A model generated the notes under the pieces. It saw nothing but the letters and a program-made list of their open reading frames with translations, made no database searches and had not been told where the DNA came from. A program made the position numbers and the translations under genes. A stretch of 64,000 nt of DNA from Kingdonia uniflora (Eukaryota > Streptophyta > Magnoliopsida > Ranunculales > Circaeasteraceae): NCBI GenBank assembly GCA_014058105.1, contig JACGCM010000003.1:372001-436000 (forward strand), written 5' to 3'. This document shows positions 54,698-64,000 of this stretch, piece by piece (within the stretch, counting starts at the first letter, position 1; each line of letters begins with the position of its first letter).

Positions 54698-57240
54698 CTG
54701 GACGTTAGTGTGTGTACAGTAGTATATAATTGTCAATGTTCAAACATGATTATATTCAAATTTATCTAGGAGATTACTAAAGCCATTTCAGATTAATAAC
54801 AATAGAGACTTTCACACCCGGCTCGCCTGTGTTTACAACAGCCTTGATGGATTTCCAGGAAAATTACTTTGATTACTTTTGCACCCCAGTTCTCAACTGC
54901 ATTGTGCCTTTGTTGCTAAAAATATGGGGCATCAAATACCTCGAAATTGGTTTTCTGAATAGCCATTTTTGACAGAAGCTCTGCAATGAGACAGGAGAAG
55001 AGGGAGCTTATTAACTAAATATGGAGCTTTTGCAACTCATGCAAGGAAGGTACTTGTATCCCACGAAAGCATTCCATCCCATTTTAACTCCCTCTTAAAT
55101 TAGCGATTTGGCGCCTAACCTTTTGGAAACCCCCCTTTAGGTGTCTGTTATAAAAACACAACAGTGGCATGACTTTTAAACTCCTGATCAAAAACTCAAA
55201 ACTTGTTTCAGGCTAGAAAATGAACTTGAAACTAGTGAAGCAGCAAATGAATATCTGGAATCTCCGGCTGACCCAATTGTTCAACGGTTTTGGCATCCCG
55301 GGGGCACATTAGCAACTTTCGTTTTGAGCTTAGCAGGAATGAGCCCTAAATTTTAGGGGTTTTGTGTGTACAAGGGTAAAGACCCGCTACGAAGTTTAAG
55401 TTCTGGCCTTCATCGTAGATAATTGAAATAAAGAAGCAAAAACCAAATATTTCCAGTTTGTGATTTAAGCAGAAGTCTTCATGTAAACGCATGTAAAGTT
55501 TTGACTACTTAGCAATTACCAACTCCACAAATCTTTTAGACACCTTACAAAAACTACCCAAGCAGTATTATACATCGTGGATATAAAAACACACTCTTCA
55601 GTTATCATTCTTAACGACCCGACTTTTCACAAAGTCCTTTTGTCTCCTGCACCAAAAACATTTCATTTTTTTCTCCATGGCTAACTTGAACTCGTGTCTA
55701 ATAGGCCTGCATACCTCTTCGTCGATAAATTCAACTTTGCAAAGCTCGAAGTCTACGAATATTACACAAAACATATCAAAATCTAAGAATGAGAATGTCT
55801 TCTCAGTTCTATACTCCCTCTTGCATAGACCAATATATGAAAGAAGTCATTCTTAATCGAATTATTTAACAATGTGTTTGCATTTTTTCTTCCATATGCA
55901 TAACCATTATGGTCGTATTACCAATACCTCCGAAAGAACATAACCACTTGATCTTTGTCCTTTCAATAATCTGACTAATGGGAGTGATCTCTTTTTGGGA
56001 AATAAATATGTTTTCTAATATTTTATAGGTAATAACAAATAGAAAGTAATGAATTTGCAATCTATATATGAAGCAACAGTATTTTCACTTAATACTGGAC
56101 TATGGAAGGACAACATAAAAATTGCAAGTGGTCAGAACTTTAAACAAATCTTTTCATAAATTAAGCATGTTGCTTACTATGCTTCGTAATATAGCATTGC
56201 TTACTGAATGCTCACTTTAATAATACCTAGTATATATCAAAATTAGCCCCCACCATTTGCAGCAGGGTAGCTAAGAAACTTTAGGACTTTAGCCCACCAT
56301 AAGTTAACCCAAGCTAACTTTGATCCTTGGTAGAGGGGGCTCCATAAAAACAAATCAAAAAGAGAGGTAGTGATGGACAAATAAAATGTAAACACTAAAA
56401 ACATCTAACATACGGAATTTAATAAACAAACAATATAGAACTAAAAAGATAAAATACCTGAGTTTGCAAGGCTCTTTGAAGATATCTTCTTGCTTTGGGT
56501 GAGTTTGACGCATGTTATGTTCATGCTTTGATCTGGTAGTTTGTCTCCTTGTCAATAAGTTGAGATGATGCAAGTACGGGGTACATTGATACCTCATGAA
56601 CAAATTGAAGATAATTCAAAATAAAATAAAAATAGTATTACTTTCAGAATATACAATATAGATAAAAAGTATATGTCTGAGATAAATGGTCTTACTTCCT
56701 TTATTCTTTTTCTTGACAAAAGTGGCGAAATAATACTCTTTCCAACATTTATAAGGTTCGTAAAAATTGTAATTTATGTTCATCTATATCATTTCTAATA
56801 TGAATTCCAAAGAAATGCTGGATTCGTCTCCTCAACCGTCTCATAAGCTAGTGAATAATTTGAACCTAAGAACGTTCAATATCCCTTATTCAAGTTCTTA
56901 GTCTCAGCTTCCACAACGTGTAATTCATAGACCTATTTCAATAATCCTTGCTACTGATCATCGGTAACAAAGATATACCGAATCACAATTGAGTGGGTTA
57001 TGAGGTTTATACGGCCATTAAAGCAATTATATGCCTTTTTTGTTCACTGGAGTGTCCAGGTAGGGTTCCAATCGTTCTTGAAGGTGACTAAGAAGACTCA
57101 CATGGCTCAGAAATGCACTTTTGAATAAACTATTTTATTTAAAAGGTGGCAGAAACTTACATTGATCATAGGTATTTACCCTGTTTGCTCATTAAAAAGT
57201 AGGGCTTCAAACTGAGTTCACTGAACGCCATCTCAACTAA
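54698..57240. other. Intergenic region downstream of the FRS11-like gene
   Basis: About 2.5 kb without supported genes. AT-rich, with only short chance ORFs on both strands. I see no terminal inverted repeats or LTR borders I can define. Confidence 0.5.
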
Positions 57241-57625
57241 AATTTATGTAGATAGGAACTGATGTGAATCATCTCTCATGATCGTTTCTTATATGTCAAC
57301 GGACTATTTATATTTATGCCTTTTTGATTCAATCCTCTCTGCTAGAGATGCTTAATAGGTTTTAGGGAGTTCCTAATTAACCAACACAATGTTAAGATGA
57401 TATTTTTCCCAATTTCTAGAATATTCCTAATTAGGGTTTCCACCCACTTGTGATCTATAAAAGAGATGCTAGGTTCTCTATTTTATTTAGTTGTTGATTT
57501 GAGAATAAGTTTTTAGCTTGTAGTTGATTTGAAGTAATAAAGTTAGGGTTTATTAAAATCCTTGAGTTCAATCATTGATTTAGTTTTATAACTCATTGCT
57601 TCCGTCGAGTTAGACTCTATCAAAT

Positions 57626-57637
57626 TGGTATCAGAGC
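57626..57637 (+). other. Primer-binding site, tRNA-Met
   Basis: TGGTATCAGAGC, a perfect 12-base match to the plant initiator tRNA-Met 3'-end complement, directly after the LTR. Confidence 0.92.
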
Positions 57638-57652
57638 GGTAAAATCCAAAGG

Positions 57653-59276
57653 ATGCGCGAAGATAAAGCCATGACAAATGGAAAGAATTCAAAACCGACC
57701 ATTGCGTCGTTGCTGAAGAGGCTCGATGAATTAGTGGAACTTTTCCACATGTCTTTGTTGGCGCAAAACACCTCACTCCCAATTGCAGGGGAAAATCTGT
57801 CTCAAGCTTTACCGGTTATCAATGGGGAGAAATCGGCAAGTGGAAGTCTTGGGCGAGGACGGGGAAGGATTCTAGCAGAATTTTAAGCCAATGAGAGGAG
57901 AACCGACGTTAATCCGGCGAAACCGGTTGAATCGAGGGTTATCGACCGTGGGAAAAATCTCGTGTCTCCACCAATATTAGAATCTGACGAAGAGGAAGAT
58001 GTTTATGGTAGGTTTGTTAATCCATTTGCTGATCAACGATTTGCCGACCCCGAGGATTACGAAGAAGAAAGTGAATCGAAAATTCCGAATTGTGAAATTT
58101 ATCGCGGTAGAGAATGGGATGACAAGAACGGCGAGAATCATTGTCACAATTTGGAAATTCATCTTCAGAGAGAGGGAAAAGTTACAAGGATTGAAGGTGG
58201 AGGCGAAGATGAAGGCAATCGAGAAGGGGAGAAAAGAAATTGCGGTGAAAAATGATACACAAGCTAAACTCATCACGGGGGAGATAACGGGGTTAAGGAT
58301 ATCGCAAATTAAGATCATAATTGGGAGAATTGGCGGGGTGGTGATCATAGGAGAGAGAGAGAGAGAAGTCGTTAGAGATCGAGAGAAAGAGATGACGATT
58401 CATCACTTTCGCGAACTAGTTGGTTCCAAACCAAGAAAATAGATTTATATTGAATCTAGTCCAGTTCAGTTTAAACCAGGGAACCATAATCAGCCCCACC
58501 TCATTGATCAAGCCCAATCCAAGGGGCAACTAGTTGATCTAGATGGTATTAAGGGAATCCAAGGGACTACAGCTTAGCCCAATTATTCGGCAAATTTCAT
58601 TGGGCTGCCCACATACACTCCACAGGGCCTAAGAACAAGTAGGGGACCACCTGGGATGCGGGAAAGAATGCGTAGTCCTATATGAGAGGGGTAAAACGAA
58701 CCTATACAGTACTACCAAGCACGAAGGGCCGCCAACCATTCTCTTAGCCCAAATATTCATGTAAGGCACAATGCTTCTTGCGATATTTTTGGGGAACATT
58801 TTACATACGATGATGAGTAGGTTCAAAGAGATAATTATGTACCACCGTTCGAGAGAGGAAGAGGTCCGGGCCGTGTACCTAACCCCCCGAACAACATAAA
58901 CCACGGTCGTCGTATGGGTTCTCCGCCACGAAATCAACGGTACCAAAATGAAGCTTTGCGATATGACGATGACTACGGGGATGACTTTGACTTTGCGAGG
59001 AGCCGTCACCAAGATCCCAATAAAGGTAATCATATTGTTTCTTCCCTTATTTGTGTATTACAAAGTTCTGATCAAGATATTAAGTTGAATTTATATGAGT
59101 TTGATGGAAAAATGGACCCGGACATCTTCACTGATTGGTTGAACCTTATTGAAAAGATATTCGCTTATAAAGGGTATGGAGATCCGAAGCAAGTAGTGTT
59201 TGTGGAGACAAAATTAATTGGCTATGCATTGAATTGGTGGGATAACCTCCAGAAAACGAGGCGAGATTCAATATAA
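57653..59276 (+). pseudogene. Gypsy gag, 3'-truncated
   Basis: Starts MREDKAMTNGKNSKPTIASL at 57,653, followed by LLKRLDELVEL (short coiled coil) and a Gly/Arg-rich GRGRGRI. The frame breaks at 57,884. It resumes as an acidic ESDEEEDVYGRFVNPFADQR stretch (57,978-58,037), then Arg/Glu-rich repeats. At 58,914-59,276 the gag core appears: LNLYEFDGKMDPDIFTDWLN and LNWWDNLQ (the D..F..W...AWWW-type retrotransposon-gag signature). Several stops. The coding ends where foreign sequence starts. Confidence 0.75.
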
Positions 59277-59347
59277 ATCTGGAAGATAGTTTATTCTGGT
59301 GGTAAATTGTGGAGTATTATGCTTATTCTGGTTTCCATGTTTGCTCT

Positions 59348-59427
59348 GCAGTTCAGAACTGCGAGTTAGATAGACAGGTCAGATGGAGCCACGTGTCCCC
59401 CATGTTTGCCATGTAGTTTTGAACTGT
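59348..59427. repeat. Palindrome module, left side of mobile-domain element
   Basis: GCAGTTCAGAACTGC at 59,348-59,362 (7-bp arms, one-base centre), then GGAGCCACGTGTCC with a G-box core at 59,386-59,399, then a decayed GTAGTTTTGAACTGT at 59,413-59,427. Spacing matches the modules on the right side read in reverse. Confidence 0.8.
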
Positions 59428-59856
59428 GCCGAAAGAGCCTGCATGAAATCTTTAAAGTTCCCTTCTCTATACTTAGTTTTTTATTGTTGTGGTTTTTTTA
59501 GGCATTTCCCCAAACACCTTCCCTTGCCCTTTATTGTGTGTGCATCTCTTCATACTTAGTTCTTTTTCTCCCTTTCTTTTAGACATTTCCTCAAATACCT
59601 TCCCTCTATTATAAAATTATCATCACTTAGTTTTTTTATGAGCTCCTCTCTACGGGGCATTTCTTCAAACACTTGAAAACACCAAGTATGGACAAACATA
59701 TTTGATGCAAACACAAGTATCACAACATATAATTCTCAAACATAATGTATAATCAATTAAACATAGTTTAAACATACTATATCAAAGTTCTAAACAAAAT
59801 ATAATATATCAAAGTTTAAGCATAACATATCAAACGTAGTTTAAACATTTTATGGC

Positions 59857-61854
59857 CTAAGTAGGACGACCTCTCTTCGTTTGGCGGGCGCGTCTGCTAC
59901 GTGCGAGACTCTCGTCATAGGTACATACATCTGGCTTTGTCTGGTAGTTAATGAACATATCAGCTAGTCTATCTCCCGTGACTCGGATAATATACTGTGA
60001 TCGGCGCAACTTCTCCTCTAACTCCTCTGTGCGTTCAACGTATTGCCTCGACTCTTTATATGCTGAATACCGCATTCCAACATTTTGATACCACAACTCA
60101 TCCACTATATACCTAGGTAGACACGGGTGTGGTACCTGAATGGTCGGGATTGGTATTCATCTACGTTCTTCACTGGTTTTTCTTATATCTATGAACTATC
60201 CCATATCATGATCCTTATCGGTTGTATAAACACCATAGTTTTCCGCCTGAGAAGACGTAACTAAACTTGAAGTAGGTGGCACCCGTACATCGGGCCTAAC
60301 TAGATCACGCCCGACCATCCATATATTTATGACCCCCTTAACTAAAGTATAACCAATCTTGGGATTTGGATGAGCCAAACACCAATATGCCATGTAATCC
60401 ACGTCATCAATGAGATAATTATTTCCACTATAGAAGTCAAGATCTTTGAGTTCCGGATAAAACTTTTGATTGACCGCAGAAATTCTATAATCTCTTGGGG
60501 GGGGGGAGGGTCATATGGAACACAATCATGCCTGGTGTTCTGACGTATACACCGATCTCCTAAATATCATTCCCATATGTGACTGAAACCAATGAAATCC
60601 TTTTTGAACTAAGAATTTTAGCATGTCTTACCTCTGGACGGATTGATTGTCTTGACCTTACCCATGGTTGCCAATCAATGTTGCTTTTATCCTTCTATTC
60701 TATCATTTCTCTGATCACAACAATTGAATGATGGATTTCAGACCCCGAATTGTCCCTTTCATCTCTCCATGCACCCATAAGGGGATAATCATGGTTGAAG
60801 TTCGAAACCTTTACCAGATACATTCCAACCCAATAATACTAAAAGAAACAGAACTCCAACATAGCATAGAAGCCTGTGACTGATCTTTTTCTCTTCCTAT
60901 TCTTCAGAATTGAGACTTTATCTAGTCCCCTATATAAAATATCCATAATCGGTGTACCCCAATTAAACTTTAACGCACCTATAATACGGTGGTCTGTCAA
61001 AATTATAAGATAACTCGCCGGAACAGACGTGCTAGCATTTGAGAATAATATATTACCCTTCATATATGCAATAAATGCCCTCGTATACATTGTATCCATG
61101 TTCTGGTTGTAATTGTTGAGTTCATGATTCAAAACCGCTTTCGACGTTTTCAAATACGCGAGAGTGATGTTGCCATACCTGATGTCATTGCTTGTGATTC
61201 CGGGGAACATCTTTTCTGCTTCATCGAACCTCAAGTACTTATCGTTGTACAGGAGTTCGAGACCCATCCCACAAAATAAGCCTGTGAACGACGAAGTCTA
61301 ATGGCATAAAACCAAGTTCCCCGCAAGGGAAGTGAAATGTATGGGTAAAATGCCACCACCGTTCCACAAGAGCATGAATCAAGTGGTTATCAGAGTTTCC
61401 CGCTTAATTAACAAAAACTCTTCAAAACCCATATCGTCGACCAACCTCTTCAACGTCGGATACTTGGCAATCCATTGGTGCCACTTCAATACCTTATCTA
61501 GTGATCACGTACATTGTATGTAATCTCGGTTTTGAAAAAAAAAATACATTAACACTTAAAAAATTTATTCTGCCATTATGTCCAACATTTTGCAAACAAC
61601 GTTAATAATACTTAAATTTTACATAAAAAGCTTGCCGGCATTACCTCTGATCGAACGGAAATATGAACCCAATTGTCTGGGAGAATATCAACTCGGTGCA
61701 AATCCCCGAGGGTTGGGGCGGGATCATTTTCTGTGAGGTGTAACGGCCACATATTTGTTACCAATTTTTTCCCCCTTCGCTTAACTTTGGAGCTTACATT
61801 ACGTCTTGTTTTGGGATATATATAGCTCGGCTGTAAACTAGACTCTCTCGACAT
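59857..61854 (-). pseudogene. Plant mobile domain (PMD) protein gene remnant
   Basis: Minus strand from ATG 61,854 (MSRESSLQPSYIYPKTRR). A probable intron or gap around 61,520-61,610 is followed by the PMD core in broken frames: KWHQWIAKYPTLKRLVDDMG, LVERWWHFTHTFHFPCGELG, then GLELLYNDKYLRF and GNITLAYLKTSKAVL (60,839-61,500). F.F..GE...PLD is the family hallmark. The C-terminal part includes MAYWCLAHPNPKIGY (60,355-60,400) and an Arg-rich, coiled-coil end (59,857-60,105; ERTEELEEKLRRSQ). At least two frameshifts. PMD proteins (MAIN/MAIL relatives) occur both as host genes and within transposons; function unresolved. Confidence 0.7.
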
Positions 61855-62007
61855 TGTTATTCTATTAATGGCGTTGAATTCGGTAGGAAAATGTGGGGGT
61901 TGGGAATATGTTGGTTTTGGGTACTTATGGTTTGGAGGGAAACTTGAGGAACTAAATATGCAATATGTGAGGGGAGGGAGTGGCTTTTTCTTTGTATTTG
62001 ATGCCGT

Positions 62008-62174
62008 GCAGTTCAGAACTGCGCGATAATATTTAAATCAAAAATAGTTACGTGGCATTGTCTGATTGGTTATCACTCCTCGCAGTTCTGAACTGCGTGT
62101 ATGGTTTAAACGCTTATGATGGAGATACGTGGCTAAATCTCAAACGTTGGTTGTCCCTCGCAGTTTAGAACTGC
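62008..62174. repeat. Palindrome modules, right side of mobile-domain element
   Basis: Three palindromes: GCAGTTCAGAACTGC (62,008-62,022), GCAGTTCTGAACTGC (62,082-62,096) and GCAGTTTAGAACTGC (62,160-62,174, one mismatch). Spacing is 74 and 78 bp. Between each pair is one ACGTGGC (62,050 and 62,127 regions). Confidence 0.88.
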
Positions 62175-62215
62175 GGTGAATTCACCTACCCTACTACTGG
62201 CCATGCTCTAATGCA

Positions 62216-62694
62216 TTTGGAGGGGTAAAAACTCTTAATTGAACTTAATATATAGGCTTTGCTGCAATTTGTATCAATTTCAGGAGAAAATAATGAAAAT
62301 ATGCCTGAATATAGAAGATCGACTTAAGAAACCTCAATTTAGATAATTCCTGCATCTTCTCAAATTTATAATATGAATATACTAGCTTAAAGTTACAAGG
62401 AAATCCCACATGAATATACTGGCTGCAAAGGACTATATAAAAGCTTAAGACGTATACAAAAATTCAAAGTTTTAGGATTGAACTTTATAGGAAATGAAGT
62501 CTAGGATGTATGGTTGAGTATGTATATAGCCTCCTCGGGCACATGATATTTATTGAGGAACCAAGGAGAAATTAGGACGTATCTTACTTTCTCTAATTAA
62601 TATGCATCACCTGCTAAAACTTTTCAAATTGCTTTATAATATCGACTACCCAGTGGATCTGTATTGTACAAAACTGGGATATTTTATCTTTGGG
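62216..62694. other. Non-coding spacer
   Basis: AT-rich. ATGAATATACTAGCTTAAA and ATGAATATACTGGCTGCAA occur at about 62,371 and 62,411, a short direct repeat. No gene seen. Confidence 0.4.
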
Positions 62695-63142
62695 CAGGGG
62701 CGGAGCTAGGATTTAATGTTTGGGGGGGGGGGGGGGGGGGAAGGTAGTATGATGAATTATATTAGGGTAAATTTTTTTAGCCATTTAACCGTATTTTAAG
62801 CTTAAAAATTAATCAAATATAACATTATATTTGACTAGCAAATTAAATGGTTTCACTTCTCCTCTCGCTAAAAAAATTAAAGCTTTTTGCGCCAATGACA
62901 TGATCAGCTTAAGGTAAAAAAATTATCAAAATAAGGTTCTTATTTGATAATATCAAGAATTGAACCTTAAATTCCTGTATTAGGAGCTCCTCACTTTACC
63001 AGTTGAGCTAACTTTTTTTGTTGTCATTTGGACAAAGGAAAATTTGCATATTTTAAAATAAAATAAATTTATATACGTATATAGGTATTTTTAAACAAAA
63101 TTCTTAGGGGAGGGGGGGGGGGGGGGTCGCCCCCCGCCCCTG
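62695..63142. mobile_element. hAT-type MITE with long poly-G arms
   Basis: Left end CAGGGGCGGAGCTAGG; right end, reverse-complemented, CAGGGGCGGGGGGCGAC. The flanks TCTTTGGG (62,687-62,694) and CCTTTGGG (63,143-63,150) agree at 7 of 8 bases, fitting a hAT target duplication. A 19-G run (62,722-62,740) and a 15-G run (63,112-63,126) lie just inside each end. The minus strand at 63,012-62,955 is tRNA-like. No ORF. Confidence 0.75.
62955..63012 (-). other. tRNA-like segment inside the MITE
   Basis: The minus strand reads TTAGCTCAACTGGTAAAG (A-box-like, as in TRGCTCAGTTGGTAGAG), then AGGAGCTCCTAATACAGGAA (anticodon-arm-like), then AAGGTTCAATTCTTG (B-box-like, GGTTCRANTCC). Spacing of the boxes is near that of a tRNA gene. 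Arm pairing is poor and the acceptor stem is absent, so it is not a functional tRNA. Confidence 0.5.
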
Positions 63143-63602
63143 CCTTTGGGCAATGAGTTTGTTGAGTCCAATAGATGCCCCCTATATAGTATACAATATC
63201 TTTGAATGACCAATGACGCCAGTACTCTTTTATTATCTAATAATGGAGGAATTCATTAATCCGATTCTACGGGATTTCTTTGCTTCACCTTTGCAGTAAG
63301 ATGTTCTGAATTCTTAACTTACCAATCGCGGCCAAATATCCATATTGTTTAGAAATTTAAACCCGTTAACTCTGCCTCTTGGAAGTGTTTGTTGTTAACA
63401 GGCTATTATTATGTTCTTTTAGTCCCACATTCATTTAGAAGTAGTTTAATATATCTCTCCAATATATATAGAGTATGATGTAACCTAAATAATTAATTTA
63501 ATAATAATATTTGTTTACCTCTAATCCATTTCTATATGTTATAAGAACAAGTTACCCTCTTTGATAATGTCGTTCTTGTGGATCTAATTTACGCCGCCGC
63601 TT

Positions 63603-63608
<6 letters not shown>
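63143..63608. other. Non-coding, possible copia LTR
   Basis: TGTTAACAGG...TTTTAGTCCCACATTC near 63,394-63,432 resembles the start of many plant copia LTRs, and copia gag-like sequence follows at 63,800. A primer-binding site was not found before the gag, so the LTR is a suggestion only. Confidence 0.3.

Positions 63609-63666
<58 letters not shown>
63609..63666. repeat. (CT)n microsatellite
   Basis: About 58 bp of uninterrupted TC dinucleotide repeat, ending TCTCTCTTAACG. It is located about 60 bp upstream of the ATG at 63,727, so it would be in the leader of the following copia sequence. Confidence 0.97.
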
Positions 63667-63670
<4 letters not shown>

Positions 63671-63726
63671 CGATTATTACTGTTGATCTGAATCTTAGAT
63701 CTATTTAGTTTATTTGAGGTAATCGA

Positions 63727-64000
63727 TGACAATGGCTATCGGTGACGAGTCTAGCTACTTCGGGTTTGACTGTTTTATCGATTAGAACAAGTTAAAATGT
63801 CCAGTTCTTCAACTCTATTCATGATAATCCGAATCTGATGATTACCTCACAACTACTAGATAGCTTAAATTATGTTCGATGGGCGCAGTCTGTCAAATTG
63901 TTTGTTGGCAGCCGTGGAAAGATACGGTTTCTTATTACCCCAAAAATTGCATAATCAGATCTGAAGTACGCGAAGTGGTTCTCGGATGATTCGATGGTCA
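63727..64000 (+). pseudogene. Copia gag N-terminal fragment, runs off the window
   Basis: ATG at 63,727 (MTMAIGDESSYFGFDC) followed by frame breaks. From about 63,815 a +1 frame reads DNPNLMITSQLLDSLNYVRW, AQSVKLFVGSRGKIRF and, after a stop, KYAKWFSDDSMV. The pattern L.S.LLDG.NY..W......L..R.KL.F is the N-terminal gag block of plant copia elements (often annotated UBN2_3). Coding continues beyond the right edge. Confidence 0.6.

Larger units (their letters stand above)
57241..59276 (+). mobile_element. 5' part of a Ty3/gypsy element (LTR, primer site, gag)
   Basis: An LTR-like region (start not fixed, roughly 57,241) with TATA CTATAAAAGAGATGC near 57,458 ends before a perfect initiator tRNA-Met primer site at 57,626-57,637. 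Gag follows. The element stops at about 59,276, where unrelated sequence with palindromes and a mobile-domain gene begins; no pol is seen in the window. The LTR resembles that of the 44.7-47.1 kb element (CTATAAAAGAGA, TCCTAATTAGGGTTTC), suggesting related families. Confidence 0.75.
59277..62215 (-). mobile_element. Putative mobile element carrying a plant-mobile-domain gene
   Basis: An interior minus-strand plant-mobile-domain coding region (59,857-61,854) is flanked on both sides by copies of a 15-bp palindrome GCAGTTCAGAACTGC and by GCCACGT motifs arranged as mirror images. This gives an inverted layout like long, imperfect terminal repeats. The left border coincides with the break in the gypsy gag. 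No target duplication could be read, and the superfamily is open (MULE is one candidate since mobile-domain genes often travel in MULEs). Outer borders are approximate. Confidence 0.5.

Noticed and set aside
57977..58348. Minus-strand hydrophobic 123-codon ORF that looks membrane-like
   Set aside because: Complement of the Lys/Glu/Arg-rich gag region; such antisense frames look hydrophobic by codon symmetry.
62722..63126. Poly-G runs as functional telomere- or origin-like elements
   Set aside because: They lie symmetrically inside MITE ends and are homopolymers whose length is prone to assembly error; no other support.

Overview
This is nuclear DNA from a flowering plant, most likely a eudicot. 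It is AT-rich, with large introns carrying GT/AG borders, plant-specific gene families (ORTHRUS/VIM, FAR1-related, QALGGH zinc finger, ARG1-like J-domain) and a dense layer of plant transposons. I could not name the species from the sequence alone.

Layout. Positions 1-28.3 kb are a transposon nest. On the left is a decayed minus-strand Ty3/gypsy element of Tat/Ogre type (about 1-8.39 kb). Its 3' region holds two tandem-repeat arrays and plus-strand (antisense) ORFs. It abuts a truncated plus-strand gypsy element (8.39-11.94 kb). From 11.94 to about 28.3 kb lies one minus-strand Ty1/copia element, split by at least five later insertions: a MITE (12.69-13.11), a 403-bp solo LTR (14.19-14.59), an LTR-complete gypsy element (14.84-20.59), a hAT-like element (20.61-25.35) and a hAT-type MITE (26.27-26.75). 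The hAT-like element carries an R2R3-MYB exon, and a second coding fragment in it is split by a 2.28-kb solo LTR. Target-site duplications can be read for most of these, so the order of events can be reconstructed.

At 28.8-32.3 kb is a decayed Mutator-like (MULE) element. Its reading frames run from the transposase and SWIM zinc finger into an OTU-type cysteine-protease domain.

The genic part runs from 34.2 to 54.7 kb. It holds an intact 9-exon ORTHRUS/VIM-type PHD-RING-SRA-RING ubiquitin ligase (+), a single-exon C2H2 zinc-finger repressor of GIS/ZFP type (-), and a two-exon ARG1-like J-domain gene (+). The J-domain gene has YPD in place of HPD, looks truncated, and has a non-autonomous LTR element in its intron. 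Last is a three-exon FAR1-RELATED SEQUENCE 11-like gene (+), a domesticated MULE transposase.

From 57.2 kb transposons return: the 5' part of another gypsy element with tRNA-Met primer site and gag, a plant-mobile-domain gene flanked by repeated 15-bp palindromes (59.3-62.2 kb), a G-rich hAT-type MITE carrying a tRNA-like segment (62.7-63.1 kb), a (CT)n microsatellite, and the start of a copia gag at the right edge.

The host genes do not form an operon-like unit. The most unusual points are the MULE-OTU fusion, the MYB-carrying hAT-like element, the palindrome modules around the mobile-domain gene, the recurring TTCGAA palindromes in LTRs of different families, and the HPD-to-YPD J-domain gene.
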